Assembly (NCBI GenBank): GCA_965199705.1
Contig: OZ241359.1
Coordinates: forward strand, 248,001-312,000
Length of the DNA: 64,000 bases
DNA from: Azophilus sp965199705
GTDB lineage: Bacteria > Pseudomonadota > Gammaproteobacteria > Pseudomonadales > Azotimanducaceae
Direction of reading: 5' to 3'
Shown here: positions 25,565 to 33,580 of the stretch, one piece after another
Layout: each line of letters starts with the position of its first letter
Position numbering within the stretch: position 1 is the stretch's first letter
Position numbers and translations under genes: made by a program
Notes under the pieces: model-generated
The model's input: the letters and a program-made list of their open reading frames with translations, nothing else
The model's database searches: none
Told to the model about the DNA's origin: nothing

Positions 25565-26857
25565 ATGAAAGCACCAAGCGATTTCAACCTGTTCGAGGAA
25601 GACACCCGAGAGTGTCCGTTTCCTTACTTTCGCGCGATTCGTCGCGAATCCCCTGTCTATTTCATGCCGGAGATCGGCGCCTGGTACGTCTCGCGCTATG
25701 ACGACCTGCGCCACGTCAAGAAGCATCCCGAGATCTTCTCCAACCAGGTCCAGCGCTTCGGCTCGGACGCGCGCGGCGGAGCCCGCGATACGGCGGAAAG
25801 GTATCGCAATGAGCATGGCTGGCAGCGAGTGCATACCCTGCAACGCACAGACCCCCCGGAGCACACCCGATACCGCAGGCTCATCAATCACGCCTTCTCG
25901 GTCAAACGGGTGCGCTTGATGACCGAGTACGTCGAAACCGTCGTGAACGACCTGATCGACAAGTTCATCCATCGCGGCGAGTGCGATTTCGTGCGCGACC
26001 TGGCGATTCCTCTGCCATGCACCGTCATCGCCGATCAATTGGGCGTGCCTCGGGAGAAGATCCCGGATCTGAAGCGCTGGTCGGATGCGATGCTGGCGCC
26101 AGGCGGCGGCTATGTGGACGAAGCCGAGGCGCTTGAGTGCGGTCGGCTGGTGGTGGAAGCGCAACGATTTTTTGCCGCAACCATTGAAGACCGGCGCCGA
26201 TGCCGGCAGGACGACATCATTTCCGATCTCGCGCACGCAGAGACGCCGGACGCGGCCACCGGCGAGCAACGCAGCCTGTCCATGAACGAACTGCTGGACC
26301 TGCTCGACCAACTGCTCACCGGCGGCAACGAAACCACCACCAACGCCATAGGTTCCGCGCTGATGCTGCTGCTGCAACGCCCCGGCATGATGGAGCGCCT
26401 GCGAGACGACGCCAGGCTGCTGCGCAGTTTCATCGAGGAATCCCTGCGCTATGAGACGCCGGTGGTGCACCTGTGGCGGGTCGTCACCGAAGATACAGAG
26501 CTCGGCGACGTCAAGTTGCCCAGGGGAGCAGCTGTCGCGCTTGGCTATGCCTCCGCCAATCGCGATGAATCGGTTTTCAACGACGCAGAACGATTTGATA
26601 TGACGCGCCCCAGGGTCGGGGCCCATCTGGCCTTCGGTTCAGGCCCACACCACTGCCCGGGCGCACCCCTGGCCCGACAGGAAATGTTCTCCACGTTTAC
26701 CATCCTTCTGAATCGGCTGGAGAACATCCGATTACAAGACCCGGCGGACCGGTTCGAGCACTTTCCGCACAGCTTCCTGCGCGGGCTCAAGCAGTTGCGC
26801 ATCACGTTCGATGTGCGCAATTCGGCACGGCATCTGCCCGGCGCGTCTGTCTATTGA
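25565..26857 (+). CDS. Cytochrome P450
   Basis: A 430-aa soluble bacterial P450 (class I type, needing a ferredoxin and reductase). The heme-thiolate signature is FGSGPHHCPGAPLAR, giving the axial cysteine. The I-helix oxygen-activation motif is GGNETTTN, and the K-helix ExxR is in ESLRYE. It resembles the CYP107/CYP142-like soluble enzymes used on terpenoid, steroid or aromatic substrates, but the family number cannot be assigned. The ATG at 25565 follows AAAGGAGTTGCAC, a strong ribosome-binding site. The facing Rieske oxygenase suggests a shared catabolic role, which is unproven. Confidence 0.92.
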   Translation: MKAPSDFNLFEEDTRECPFPYFRAIRRESPVYFMPEIGAWYVSRYDDLRHVKKHPEIFSNQVQRFGSDARGGARDTAERYRNEHGWQRVHTLQRTDPPEHTRYRRLINHAFSVKRVRLMTEYVETVVNDLIDKFIHRGECDFVRDLAIPLPCTVIADQLGVPREKIPDLKRWSDAMLAPGGGYVDEAEALECGRLVVEAQRFFAATIEDRRRCRQDDIISDLAHAETPDAATGEQRSLSMNELLDLLDQLLTGGNETTTNAIGSALMLLLQRPGMMERLRDDARLLRSFIEESLRYETPVVHLWRVVTEDTELGDVKLPRGAAVALGYASANRDESVFNDAERFDMTRPRVGAHLAFGSGPHHCPGAPLARQEMFSTFTILLNRLENIRLQDPADRFEHFPHSFLRGLKQLRITFDVRNSARHLPGASVY

Positions 26858-27004
26858 CGGTCTGTCGAGCACACTGCCAGCCAGGGATCCGTCACGCGCC
26901 CGGCCAGCGTCCCGGCGCCCTGTACGGGTTAGAATAGGGGCTGGCAAACCCGTATGGCCAGCGCTCTGAGGCAACATCCGGGCCAGGCGCCCCTGCCCAT
27001 CAAC

Positions 27005-27080
27005 GCCGGAATAGCTCAGTTGGTAGAGCGGCTGATTCGTAATCAGCAGGTCCGCAGTTCGATTCTGCGTTCCGGCACCA
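27005..27080 (+). tRNA. tRNA-Thr (anticodon CGU)
   Basis: A complete 76-nt cloverleaf: 7-bp acceptor stem GCCGGAA/TTCCGGC, anticodon stem GCTGA/TCAGC with loop TTCGTAA (anticodon CGT, reading ACG), T-arm with GTTCGATTC, and encoded CCA. A -10-like TAGAAT at 26930 could be its promoter. A degenerate hairpin-repeat copy may lie just upstream (26957-26991). Confidence 0.95.
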
Positions 27081-27086
27081 GCCCGC

Positions 27087-27962
27087 TCACAGGCGCGTGC
27101 TTTCCAGCCGCAGCGAGAGGTCGAGCGGCAACACACGCTTGGTCAAGGCGCCCACCGACACGAAGTCGATTCCCATCCGGGCCAGGGCAACAATCCGCTC
27201 GTCATCCAGACCGCCGGAGGCTTCCAGAGGAATCCTGCCATTCGCCAGCGCCACCGCCTGCGCCGCATCCGCAAGCGAGAAGTTGTCCAGCATGATTCGA
27301 TCCGGGCTGGCCTGAAGCGCTTCCGCCAACTCCGCGAGGCTTTCCACCTCCACTTCCACGAACAATCCCGGGTTTCGATTCCGGCACCTGGCCACCGCCT
27401 TGGCGATACCGCCCGCTGCGGCTATGTGATTCTCCTTGATCAGACAGGCGTCATGGAGGCCAAGACGATGATTGCCACCGCCGCCGCAGCGCACCGCATG
27501 TTTCTGCGCCAGACGCAGCCCCGGCAGCGTCTTGCGCGTATCCAGCAGGGTACAGTCGGCATCTGCCAACAGCCCGACCAGGCGGGCTGTCTCGCTGGCC
27601 GTGCCGGAAAGCAGCTGCACAAAGTTCAACAAGGTGCGTTCCGCCGCAAGAATCGCCCGCACCTGACCGCGCAGGAGAAACAATGTCTGGCCTGCGGCTA
27701 TGGGTTCGCCATCATCAACGCGCCAATCGGCTTGCAGTTCGCCGACCTGCCGACAGGTGTCATCAACCCAGGGTTTGCCGCAGAATACGCCTTTCTCGCG
27801 TGTGACAATTCGGGCGACGCCCTGAAGGGCCGGATCAATGAGCCTGCCGGTTCGGTCGCCATCGCCCAGGTCTTCCGCCAGAGCAGCGCGCACATTGGCG
27901 GTCACGGCAGCCGCGAGCTGGTGGCTGGTGATATTGTCAGTGACCATGTCCTCTGGCGCCAT
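27087..27962 (-). CDS. nadC: Nicotinate-nucleotide diphosphorylase (carboxylating)
   Basis: Quinolinate phosphoribosyltransferase, converting quinolinate and PRPP to nicotinate mononucleotide in NAD synthesis. It has 291 aa (family about 280-300). The signature blocks are LLDTRKTLPGLRLAQKHAV, then GGGGNHRLGLHDACLIKENH, and VEVEVESLAELAEAL. The C-terminal LEASGGLDDERIVALARMG and VSVGALTKR are also typical. The first in-frame ATG at 27962 lies inside a hairpin-repeat copy, and its leading codons (MAPED) are not conserved; ATG at 27947 is a likely alternative. Its 3' end is 6 bp from the tRNA-Thr gene. Confidence 0.93.
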   Translation of the reverse strand: MAPEDMVTDNITSHQLAAAVTANVRAALAEDLGDGDRTGRLIDPALQGVARIVTREKGVFCGKPWVDDTCRQVGELQADWRVDDGEPIAAGQTLFLLRGQVRAILAAERTLLNFVQLLSGTASETARLVGLLADADCTLLDTRKTLPGLRLAQKHAVRCGGGGNHRLGLHDACLIKENHIAAAGGIAKAVARCRNRNPGLFVEVEVESLAELAEALQASPDRIMLDNFSLADAAQAVALANGRIPLEASGGLDDERIVALARMGIDFVSVGALTKRVLPLDLSLRLESTRL

Positions 27963-27972
27963 ATCCGGGTTA
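27942..27972 (+). repeat. Dispersed hairpin-repeat copy H
   Basis: GACCATGTCCT, CTGGCGCCATATCC, GGGTTAG. It lies between the divergent nadC and ampD genes and covers the upstream nadC start codon. Only a short stem can form. Confidence 0.6.
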
Positions 27973-27985
27973 GGATGATTCTATC

Positions 27986-28531
27986 GTGTGTGTCAGCGCC
28001 GACCATTGGCTGAGCGGTGCGCGCCGGCTGCCTTCGCCCAACGCCGACGACAGGCCGGACCCGCAGGATATCAGCCTCATCGTGATTCACGGCATCTCGC
28101 TACCGCCCGGCGAGTTCGGCGCCGGACTGATCGAGGCGCTGTTCACCAATCGCCTGAGCGTGGACCCGGCAGGCCCGATGGCCGACCTGGCCGGGCTTCG
28201 GGTATCCAGCCACCTGGTGATTGACCGGGCGGGCGGCTGCGCGCAGTTTGTCGCCTTTGATCGTCGCGCCTGGCATGCAGGCGTTTCCATCTGGCAGGGC
28301 CGCCCGGGGTGCAACGACCATGCCATCGGCATCGAGCTGGAAGGCGCGGATACGGTTGCCTATACAGACGCGCAGTATCAGCGCCTGGCAAGCGTCTTGC
28401 GCTGCCTGATCGAAGCCTATCCACGCCTTTCGCGGGAATCCCTGGTCGGCCATTCGGAAGTGTCGCCTGGACGCAAGACGGACCCGGGCCAATCCTTCGA
28501 CTGGCGCCGGCTGTTGCTGGCGCTGTGGTGA
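27986..28531 (+). CDS. ampD: 1,6-anhydro-N-acetylmuramyl-L-alanine amidase AmpD
   Basis: Cytosolic zinc amidase (amidase_2 fold) that strips the peptide from anhydromuropeptides during peptidoglycan recycling. It has 181 aa, as usual. Zinc ligands are the His in LIVIHGISLPPGEF, the His in LVGHSEVSP and the Asp in RKTDPGQSFDW. The WHAGVSIWQGR and CNDHAIGIELEG blocks are characteristic of AmpD rather than periplasmic AmiD. The GTG start at 27986 was chosen because it keeps the short family N-terminus. The permease AmpG, which supplies its substrate, is encoded about 5 kb away on the other strand. Confidence 0.94.
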   Translation: MCVSADHWLSGARRLPSPNADDRPDPQDISLIVIHGISLPPGEFGAGLIEALFTNRLSVDPAGPMADLAGLRVSSHLVIDRAGGCAQFVAFDRRAWHAGVSIWQGRPGCNDHAIGIELEGADTVAYTDAQYQRLASVLRCLIEAYPRLSRESLVGHSEVSPGRKTDPGQSFDWRRLLLALW

Positions 28532-28535
28532 GCGT

Positions 28536-28560
28536 CATTGTCGGCAATGGGCGATACTAT
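28536..28560 (+). promoter_or_regulatory. Candidate operator and promoter of aceEF
   Basis: CATTGTCGGCAATG (28536-28549) is a near-perfect palindrome (CATTG-n-CG-n-CAATG), and GATACTAT follows it as a possible -10 element. The 12-mer GTCGGCAATGGG here is also found in front of the P450 promoter (25442-25453). This may be an operator motif; the regulator is unknown. Confidence 0.35.
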
Positions 28561-28648
28561 GCGCTCGGTCGTGAGCCAGGCGCCTGCGAGCAGGACGCTG
28601 CGCGATCATCGTGACCAATGCCGCAATTCGTAGTCTGGAATCAGGAAC

Positions 28649-31339
28649 ATGCCGACCTCAGCAACCCCGACAACACGCGCTGCCAGCCTGGACGCTGACG
28701 AAGCGGAAACTCGGGAGTGGCTTGATGCGCTCGAATTCGTGCTGAAGTCGCAAGGCCCGGAGCGCGCCAATTTCCTGCTGAAACGGCTGTCAGCGCGCAT
28801 GACCAAGACCGGCGCCCGCCTGCCCTACACCATCACCACGCCCTACCGAAACACCATCCCTTCCAGCCTCGAAGCCCCGATGCCGGGTGATCTGTTCATG
28901 GAGCGCCGGATTCGTTCTCTGATTCGCTGGAATGCGCTGGCCATGGTGGTGCGCGCGAATCGGCGAGACGGCGACCTGGGTGGCCATATCTCCAGCTTCG
29001 CCTCGTCGGCGACCCTCTACGACGTTGGCTTCAACCACTTTTTTCGCGGCTCGGACGCCGACCGGGACGGCCATCCGGAGGGCGACCTGGTGTACTTTCA
29101 GGGCCACAGCGCACCCGGCATCTATGCTCGCTCCTTCCTGGAAGGCCGGCTCGACGAAGCGCATCTCGATCGATTTCGCCGCGAGGTGGCCGGCGACGGC
29201 CTGTCTTCCTACCCACATCCCTGGCTGATGCCGGACTATTGGCAGTTTCCCACCGTCAGCATGGGGCTCGGGCCGATTCAGGCCATCTACCAAGCCCACG
29301 TCATGAAGTATCTGGACAATCGCGGCCTCGTGCCCATGGGCAACCGCAAGGTCTGGGCGTTTGTGGGCGATGGCGAATGCGACGAGCCGGAGTCGCTCGG
29401 CGCTCTTTCGCTTGCCGGAAGGGAACGGCTGGACAACCTGATATTCGTCGTCAATTGCAACCTGCAACGGCTGGACGGGCCTGTGCGCGGCAACGGCAAG
29501 ATCATTCAGGAACTGGAAGGCTACTTTCGTGGCGCCGGCTGGCGCGTCATCAAGGTGGTTTGGGGGCGCTTCTGGGATCCGCTCTTCGCCCGGGACGAGT
29601 CCGGATTGCTGCAGCAACGCATGGATGAAACCGTTGACGGGGAGTATCAGAACTACAAGGCCAAGGGCGGGGCCTATGTGCGCGATGAGTTCTTTGGCCG
29701 CTACGACGCACTGCGCGAGATGGTGCAGGATCTCACCGACGACGACATCTACCGGCTGAACCGGGGCGGGCACGACCCCTACAAGATATACGCCGCCTAT
29801 CACGCCGCCATGCAGCATCGGGGCGAGCCCACCGTCATCCTGGCGAAAACCATCAAGGGCTACGGCATGGGCGATGCGGGTGAATCCGAAAACACCACGC
29901 ATCAGGTCAAGAAGCTGGACCTGGACGGACTCAAGCACTTTCGAGATCGCTTCAGCATTCCCCTGACGGACGCCGAACTGGCCGACGTGCCCTATTTCCG
30001 ACCGGAAGAAGGCTCCCCGGAGATCACCTATCTGAAGCGCATGCGCGAGCGCCTCGGCGGCTTCATGCCGGTGCGTCGGGTCGCCGAAGAACGCCTGCCA
30101 GCGCCTGATCTTGACCGTTTCTCGGCGCAACTGAAGGGCACGGGCGAGCGCCACAATTCCACCACCATGCAGTTCGTGCGCCTGTTGGCGACGCTGGTGC
30201 GAGACAAGCAGATCGGCCCTCGCGTGGTGCCGATCGTGCCAGACGAAGCCAGAACCTTCGGCATGGAAGGGATGTTTCGTCAACTCGGCATCTACTCTTC
30301 CGCAGGCCAGCTCTACCAACCCGAAGACGCCGGCGAAATCGCCGCCTACCGGGAATCGGAGGATGGTCAGGTTCTGGAAGAGGGTATCAACGAAGCCGGC
30401 GCCTTCGCTGCCTGGCTGGCAGCCGCCACCTCCTACAGCACCCACCGGTACACGCTGATTCCGTTCTACATCTTCTACTCCATGTTCGGCTTCCAGCGGG
30501 TGGGTGATCTGGCCTGGGCTGCCGGCGACATGCAGGCGCGCGGCTTTCTGCTCGGCGCGACTTCCGGACGCACAACACTGAACGGTGAGGGCTTGCAGCA
30601 CCAGGACGGCCACAGCCACTTGCTGGCCGCCACAGTGCCCAACTGCGTTGCCTACGACCCCTGCTTTGCCTATGAAATGGCGGTCATCGTCCAGGCCGGG
30701 CTCAGACGCATGTTTGCCGACGGTGAGCGGATCTTCTACTACATCACGCTGCTCAACGAGAATTACCCGCAGCCGACGATGCCGGACGGAGCCGCGCCCG
30801 GCATTCTGAAAGGCGGCTATCGTCTGGCGGCAGCAGAACCGGTCAGCGGACCCAAGGTGCGTCTGCTTGGCAGTGGCGCCATCTTGCGCGAAGTGATCGC
30901 GGCTGCGGATCTGCTGCGCGAGCGGGGCGTCAACGCCGAGGTTTTCAGCGTCACCAGCTACACGGAATTGACGCGAGGCTTGCAGGATGCGGACCGCTGG
31001 AACCTGCTGCACCCGAACCAGCCGCCACGCCACAGCCATGTGCAGGAACTATTGGCGGGCGAAGCGCCGGTGGTGGCCGCGAGCGACTACCAGAAGGCTT
31101 TGGTGGAGCCGCTCCGGGGTGGCCTGTCCGCACCCATGATCGCGCTTGGCACGGACGGCTTCGGGCGCAGCGATACGCGCGCCAGCCTGCGCGGATTCTT
31201 TGAAGTGGACCGGCGCTTTGTGGCGTTGGCGGCGCTATCCGCCCTGGCCCGGACACAGCAGGTTTCGCTGGATGCGGTGGCCCGGGCGCGCGACGACTTC
31301 GGGATAGATCCCGAGAAACCCAACCCGCGTCTCTCCTGA
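28649..31339 (+). CDS. aceE: Pyruvate dehydrogenase E1 component (homodimeric type)
   Basis: Thiamine diphosphate-dependent decarboxylase of the pyruvate dehydrogenase complex, feeding acetyl groups to the E2 lipoyl domain. It has 896 aa, as expected for the single-chain gammaproteobacterial E1. The TPP-binding motif runs from FVGDGECDEPESLGALSLAG to FVVNCNLQRLDG. The start is the ATG at 28649, though VPTSATP-type starts vary in the family. aceF begins 1 bp after the stop, so the two genes form an operon. No lpd gene follows in the window. Confidence 0.95.
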   Translation: MPTSATPTTRAASLDADEAETREWLDALEFVLKSQGPERANFLLKRLSARMTKTGARLPYTITTPYRNTIPSSLEAPMPGDLFMERRIRSLIRWNALAMVVRANRRDGDLGGHISSFASSATLYDVGFNHFFRGSDADRDGHPEGDLVYFQGHSAPGIYARSFLEGRLDEAHLDRFRREVAGDGLSSYPHPWLMPDYWQFPTVSMGLGPIQAIYQAHVMKYLDNRGLVPMGNRKVWAFVGDGECDEPESLGALSLAGRERLDNLIFVVNCNLQRLDGPVRGNGKIIQELEGYFRGAGWRVIKVVWGRFWDPLFARDESGLLQQRMDETVDGEYQNYKAKGGAYVRDEFFGRYDALREMVQDLTDDDIYRLNRGGHDPYKIYAAYHAAMQHRGEPTVILAKTIKGYGMGDAGESENTTHQVKKLDLDGLKHFRDRFSIPLTDAELADVPYFRPEEGSPEITYLKRMRERLGGFMPVRRVAEERLPAPDLDRFSAQLKGTGERHNSTTMQFVRLLATLVRDKQIGPRVVPIVPDEARTFGMEGMFRQLGIYSSAGQLYQPEDAGEIAAYRESEDGQVLEEGINEAGAFAAWLAAATSYSTHRYTLIPFYIFYSMFGFQRVGDLAWAAGDMQARGFLLGATSGRTTLNGEGLQHQDGHSHLLAATVPNCVAYDPCFAYEMAVIVQAGLRRMFADGERIFYYITLLNENYPQPTMPDGAAPGILKGGYRLAAAEPVSGPKVRLLGSGAILREVIAAADLLRERGVNAEVFSVTSYTELTRGLQDADRWNLLHPNQPPRHSHVQELLAGEAPVVAASDYQKALVEPLRGGLSAPMIALGTDGFGRSDTRASLRGFFEVDRRFVALAALSALARTQQVSLDAVARARDDFGIDPEKPNPRLS

Positions 31340-31340
31340 A

Positions 31341-32645
31341 ATGGCAGAAGAGACCAAAGCGAACGTGCAGGAAATTCACATTCCTGATACAGGCGACGCC
31401 GATCAGGTACTGGTCGTCGAGCTATGCGTTGCGCCGGGCGATCAGGTGGCCGCAGACGATGCGCTGATTGTCATTGAATCCGACAAGGCGTCGATGGAGG
31501 TTCCTGCCAGCGTAGCCGGAGTGGTGCGGGAGCTTCTGGTGAATCTGGACGACGAAGTGCGCGAAGGCCAATCCATCGCCCGCATCGAGGCGAGCGAGGA
31601 GCACACGGCGGCGGCCGCCGCGAAACCGCCTGAGCCGGCAGAGCAGCCGCCGAAGCCTGCGTCAAGACCGGCCGCACCGCCAGATCCGGCGCCACCACCA
31701 CCGGCGGCGCAAGCAGAGACGCTGCGCCAGGCTTCCCCAACGGCTACCGCAGACGTGTACGCCGGCCCGGCAACGCGCCGGCTGGCGCGCGAGCTGGGTG
31801 TCGATCTGCGCGCCGTGTCCGGCACGGGCGCGCGCGGGCGGATCGTCAAGGATGATGTCAAGCGGCATGTCAAGGCTGTGATGACGGCAGGCGCAACGGG
31901 TCTGCCGCGCCTGCCTGAGATCGACTTTGCCCGCTTCGGGGAGATCGAGGCGCAGCCGATGTCACGCACCCGAGTAGCCGGCGCTCGCAATCTGCACAGG
32001 AGCTGGTTGAACCTGCCGCATGTTACCCAGCACGAACGGGCGGACGTCGAAGCGCTTGAAGCCCTGCGCGCCAGCTTGCGGTCAGAAGCGCAAGCCCGTG
32101 GCCTGCGGCTCTCCCCACTGGCCTTCATCGTGCGCGCCTGCTGTCTTGCGCTGAAGGAGTTCCCGACTTTCAACGCCTCTCTGGACGCCAGCGCCAGCCA
32201 CTTCATCCTCAAGCGCTACTATCACATCGGTATGGCGGTGGATACCGAGCAGGGGCTGATCGTACCCGTGATCCGCGATGCCGCTGCCCGGGACGTCTGG
32301 GATCTGGCGAGAGAAATCGCCCATCTCGCAGACCGGGCGCGCCGCGGCAGGTTGAAGATGGACCAACTCCAGGGCGGCACGTTCAGCATCTCCAGCCTCG
32401 GCGCCATCGGCGGAACCGGTTTCACGCCAATCATCAATGCGCCGGAAGTGGCCATCCTCGGCATTGGACGCCTGAGCACCGCGCCTGTCTGGGATGGCGA
32501 AGTATTCGAACCGCGCAGGCAGTTGCCGCTGTCGCTGAGCTTCGATCACCGCGCCATCAACGGCGCCGAAGCCGGTCGCTTTCTGGCGTGTCTTGCCGAG
32601 CTGCTCGGAAATCCGGCGCGCTTGCTCGATCCACCTCTATACTGA
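31341..32645 (+). CDS. aceF: Dihydrolipoamide acetyltransferase (PDH E2)
   Basis: E2 core of the pyruvate dehydrogenase complex, 434 aa. It has one N-terminal lipoyl domain, with the lipoylated lysine in VIESDKASMEVPA. Then come an Ala/Pro-rich linker (about 90-135), a peripheral subunit-binding domain (YAGPATRRLARELGVDLRAV) and the catalytic domain with SLSFDHRAINGAEAGRFLA carrying the catalytic His. Many gammaproteobacterial E2 proteins have two or three lipoyl domains; this one has a single domain. It is translated together with aceE. Confidence 0.94.
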   Translation: MAEETKANVQEIHIPDTGDADQVLVVELCVAPGDQVAADDALIVIESDKASMEVPASVAGVVRELLVNLDDEVREGQSIARIEASEEHTAAAAAKPPEPAEQPPKPASRPAAPPDPAPPPPAAQAETLRQASPTATADVYAGPATRRLARELGVDLRAVSGTGARGRIVKDDVKRHVKAVMTAGATGLPRLPEIDFARFGEIEAQPMSRTRVAGARNLHRSWLNLPHVTQHERADVEALEALRASLRSEAQARGLRLSPLAFIVRACCLALKEFPTFNASLDASASHFILKRYYHIGMAVDTEQGLIVPVIRDAAARDVWDLAREIAHLADRARRGRLKMDQLQGGTFSISSLGAIGGTGFTPIINAPEVAILGIGRLSTAPVWDGEVFEPRRQLPLSLSFDHRAINGAEAGRFLACLAELLGNPARLLDPPLY

Positions 32646-32673
32646 CGCAAATCACGATCCGGTAACTCGTCTC

Positions 32674-33156
32674 ATGCCGTCCTTCGACATTGTCTCCGAA
32701 GTAGATCTGCAAGAAGTGCGCAACGCCGTGGACCAAGCGTCCCGCGAGCTGCGTTCACGCTTTGATTTTCGCGGCGTGGACGCGAGCTTTGAATTTTCCG
32801 ACCAAGGCATACAGCTGGCCGCCCTGGAGGACTTCCAACTCCAGCAGATGGAAGACATGCTGCGCACGAAGATGGCTGGCCGACGCATTGATGCCGCATG
32901 CCTGGAGCCGCAGCCCATCGAGGGCGCCGGCAAGCAGCGCCGGCGGTTATTCCGCCTGAAGCAGGGTGTGGATCGGGATTCCGCTCGCGCCATCGTCAAG
33001 CTGGTGAAGGACGCCAAACGCAAGGTGCAAGCGCAGATCAATGGCGACAAGGTGCGCGTCACCGGCAAGAAGCGGGACGACCTGCAAGCCATCATGGGCC
33101 TGGTTCGCGAGGCGGACCTTGGTCTCCCGCTTCAGTTCGACAATTTGCGCGACTGA
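32674..33156 (+). CDS. yajQ: YajQ family nucleotide-binding protein
   Basis: A 160-aa small protein with two ferredoxin-like folds, known in Xanthomonas and Pseudomonas to bind cyclic di-GMP and influence gene expression. Family blocks: MPSFDIVSEVDLQEVRNAVD, RFDFRGVDASFEF and VKLVKDAKRKVQAQINGDKV, then VRVTGKKRDDLQ and the C-terminal LPLQFDNLRD. The ATG at 32674 gives the conserved N-terminus; an upstream in-frame extension is not conserved. It is 28 bp downstream of aceF. Confidence 0.93.
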   Translation: MPSFDIVSEVDLQEVRNAVDQASRELRSRFDFRGVDASFEFSDQGIQLAALEDFQLQQMEDMLRTKMAGRRIDAACLEPQPIEGAGKQRRRLFRLKQGVDRDSARAIVKLVKDAKRKVQAQINGDKVRVTGKKRDDLQAIMGLVREADLGLPLQFDNLRD

Positions 33157-33259
33157 CTCAGGCTTTCCATTCGCGTGAAGGCGGGTCGCAATTCTGGTCT
33201 CTCCCGCCTCTCCATTCGTTGCCTCCGGTATTGATGCGCTGCCCGGAAAACGATTCGCG

Positions 33260-33580
33260 ATGACTGCCGCCGAACCCGCAGAACGGGTCTGGCAAGTCGT
33301 CTCGATGATTCCCGTCGGACAGGTCGCCACCTACGGTCAGGTAGCAAGCCTGGCCGGATTGCCGGGCCGGGCGCGCTTCGTCGGCCAGGTGCTCGCCAAT
33401 CTGCCGGCGGATACCCGCCTGCCCTGGCATCGAGTCGTCAAATCTGGCTTGCGCATTGCCGAACGCGCTGATCCAACAGGCGCGTCTGAACAGCGGCTGC
33501 GGCTGCTGGCAGAAGGCGTGCGCTTCAGAGGCGCTACCGCTGAGTCGGCGCATCAATGGCAGAATCTTCCGCTTGCGTAG
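33260..33580 (+). CDS. Alkyltransferase-like protein (MGMT family, no active-site cysteine)
   Basis: A 106-aa protein with the C-terminal DNA-binding domain of O6-alkylguanine alkyltransferases. The usual PCHRV active site reads PWHRVVKSGLRI, so the alkyl-accepting cysteine is Trp. Proteins of this kind (ATL) bind alkylated DNA without repairing it and hand it to nucleotide excision repair. The helix-turn-helix region GQVATYGQVASLAGLPGRAR is clear. Its 3' end overlaps the convergent ampG gene by 47 bp. Confidence 0.88.
   Translation: MTAAEPAERVWQVVSMIPVGQVATYGQVASLAGLPGRARFVGQVLANLPADTRLPWHRVVKSGLRIAERADPTGASEQRLRLLAEGVRFRGATAESAHQWQNLPLA

Noticed and set aside
25182..25568. 128-codon plus-strand frame in the P450 leader
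   Set aside because: Arg-rich, no homology pattern, and it overlaps the P450 start and promoter.
26957..26991. Possible hairpin-repeat copy before tRNA-Thr
   Set aside because: Only GCAACATCCGGGCC matches, and the core CTGGCGC is missing; too weak to list as a feature.
28599..28640. Possible hairpin-repeat copy before aceE
   Set aside because: GCGCGATCATC matches exactly, but the core is largely lost; kept out of the feature list.
28790..31039. 749-codon open frame on the minus strand
   Set aside because: It is fully antisense to aceE, whose protein is strongly conserved. High GC makes long antisense frames common, and no domain is visible.
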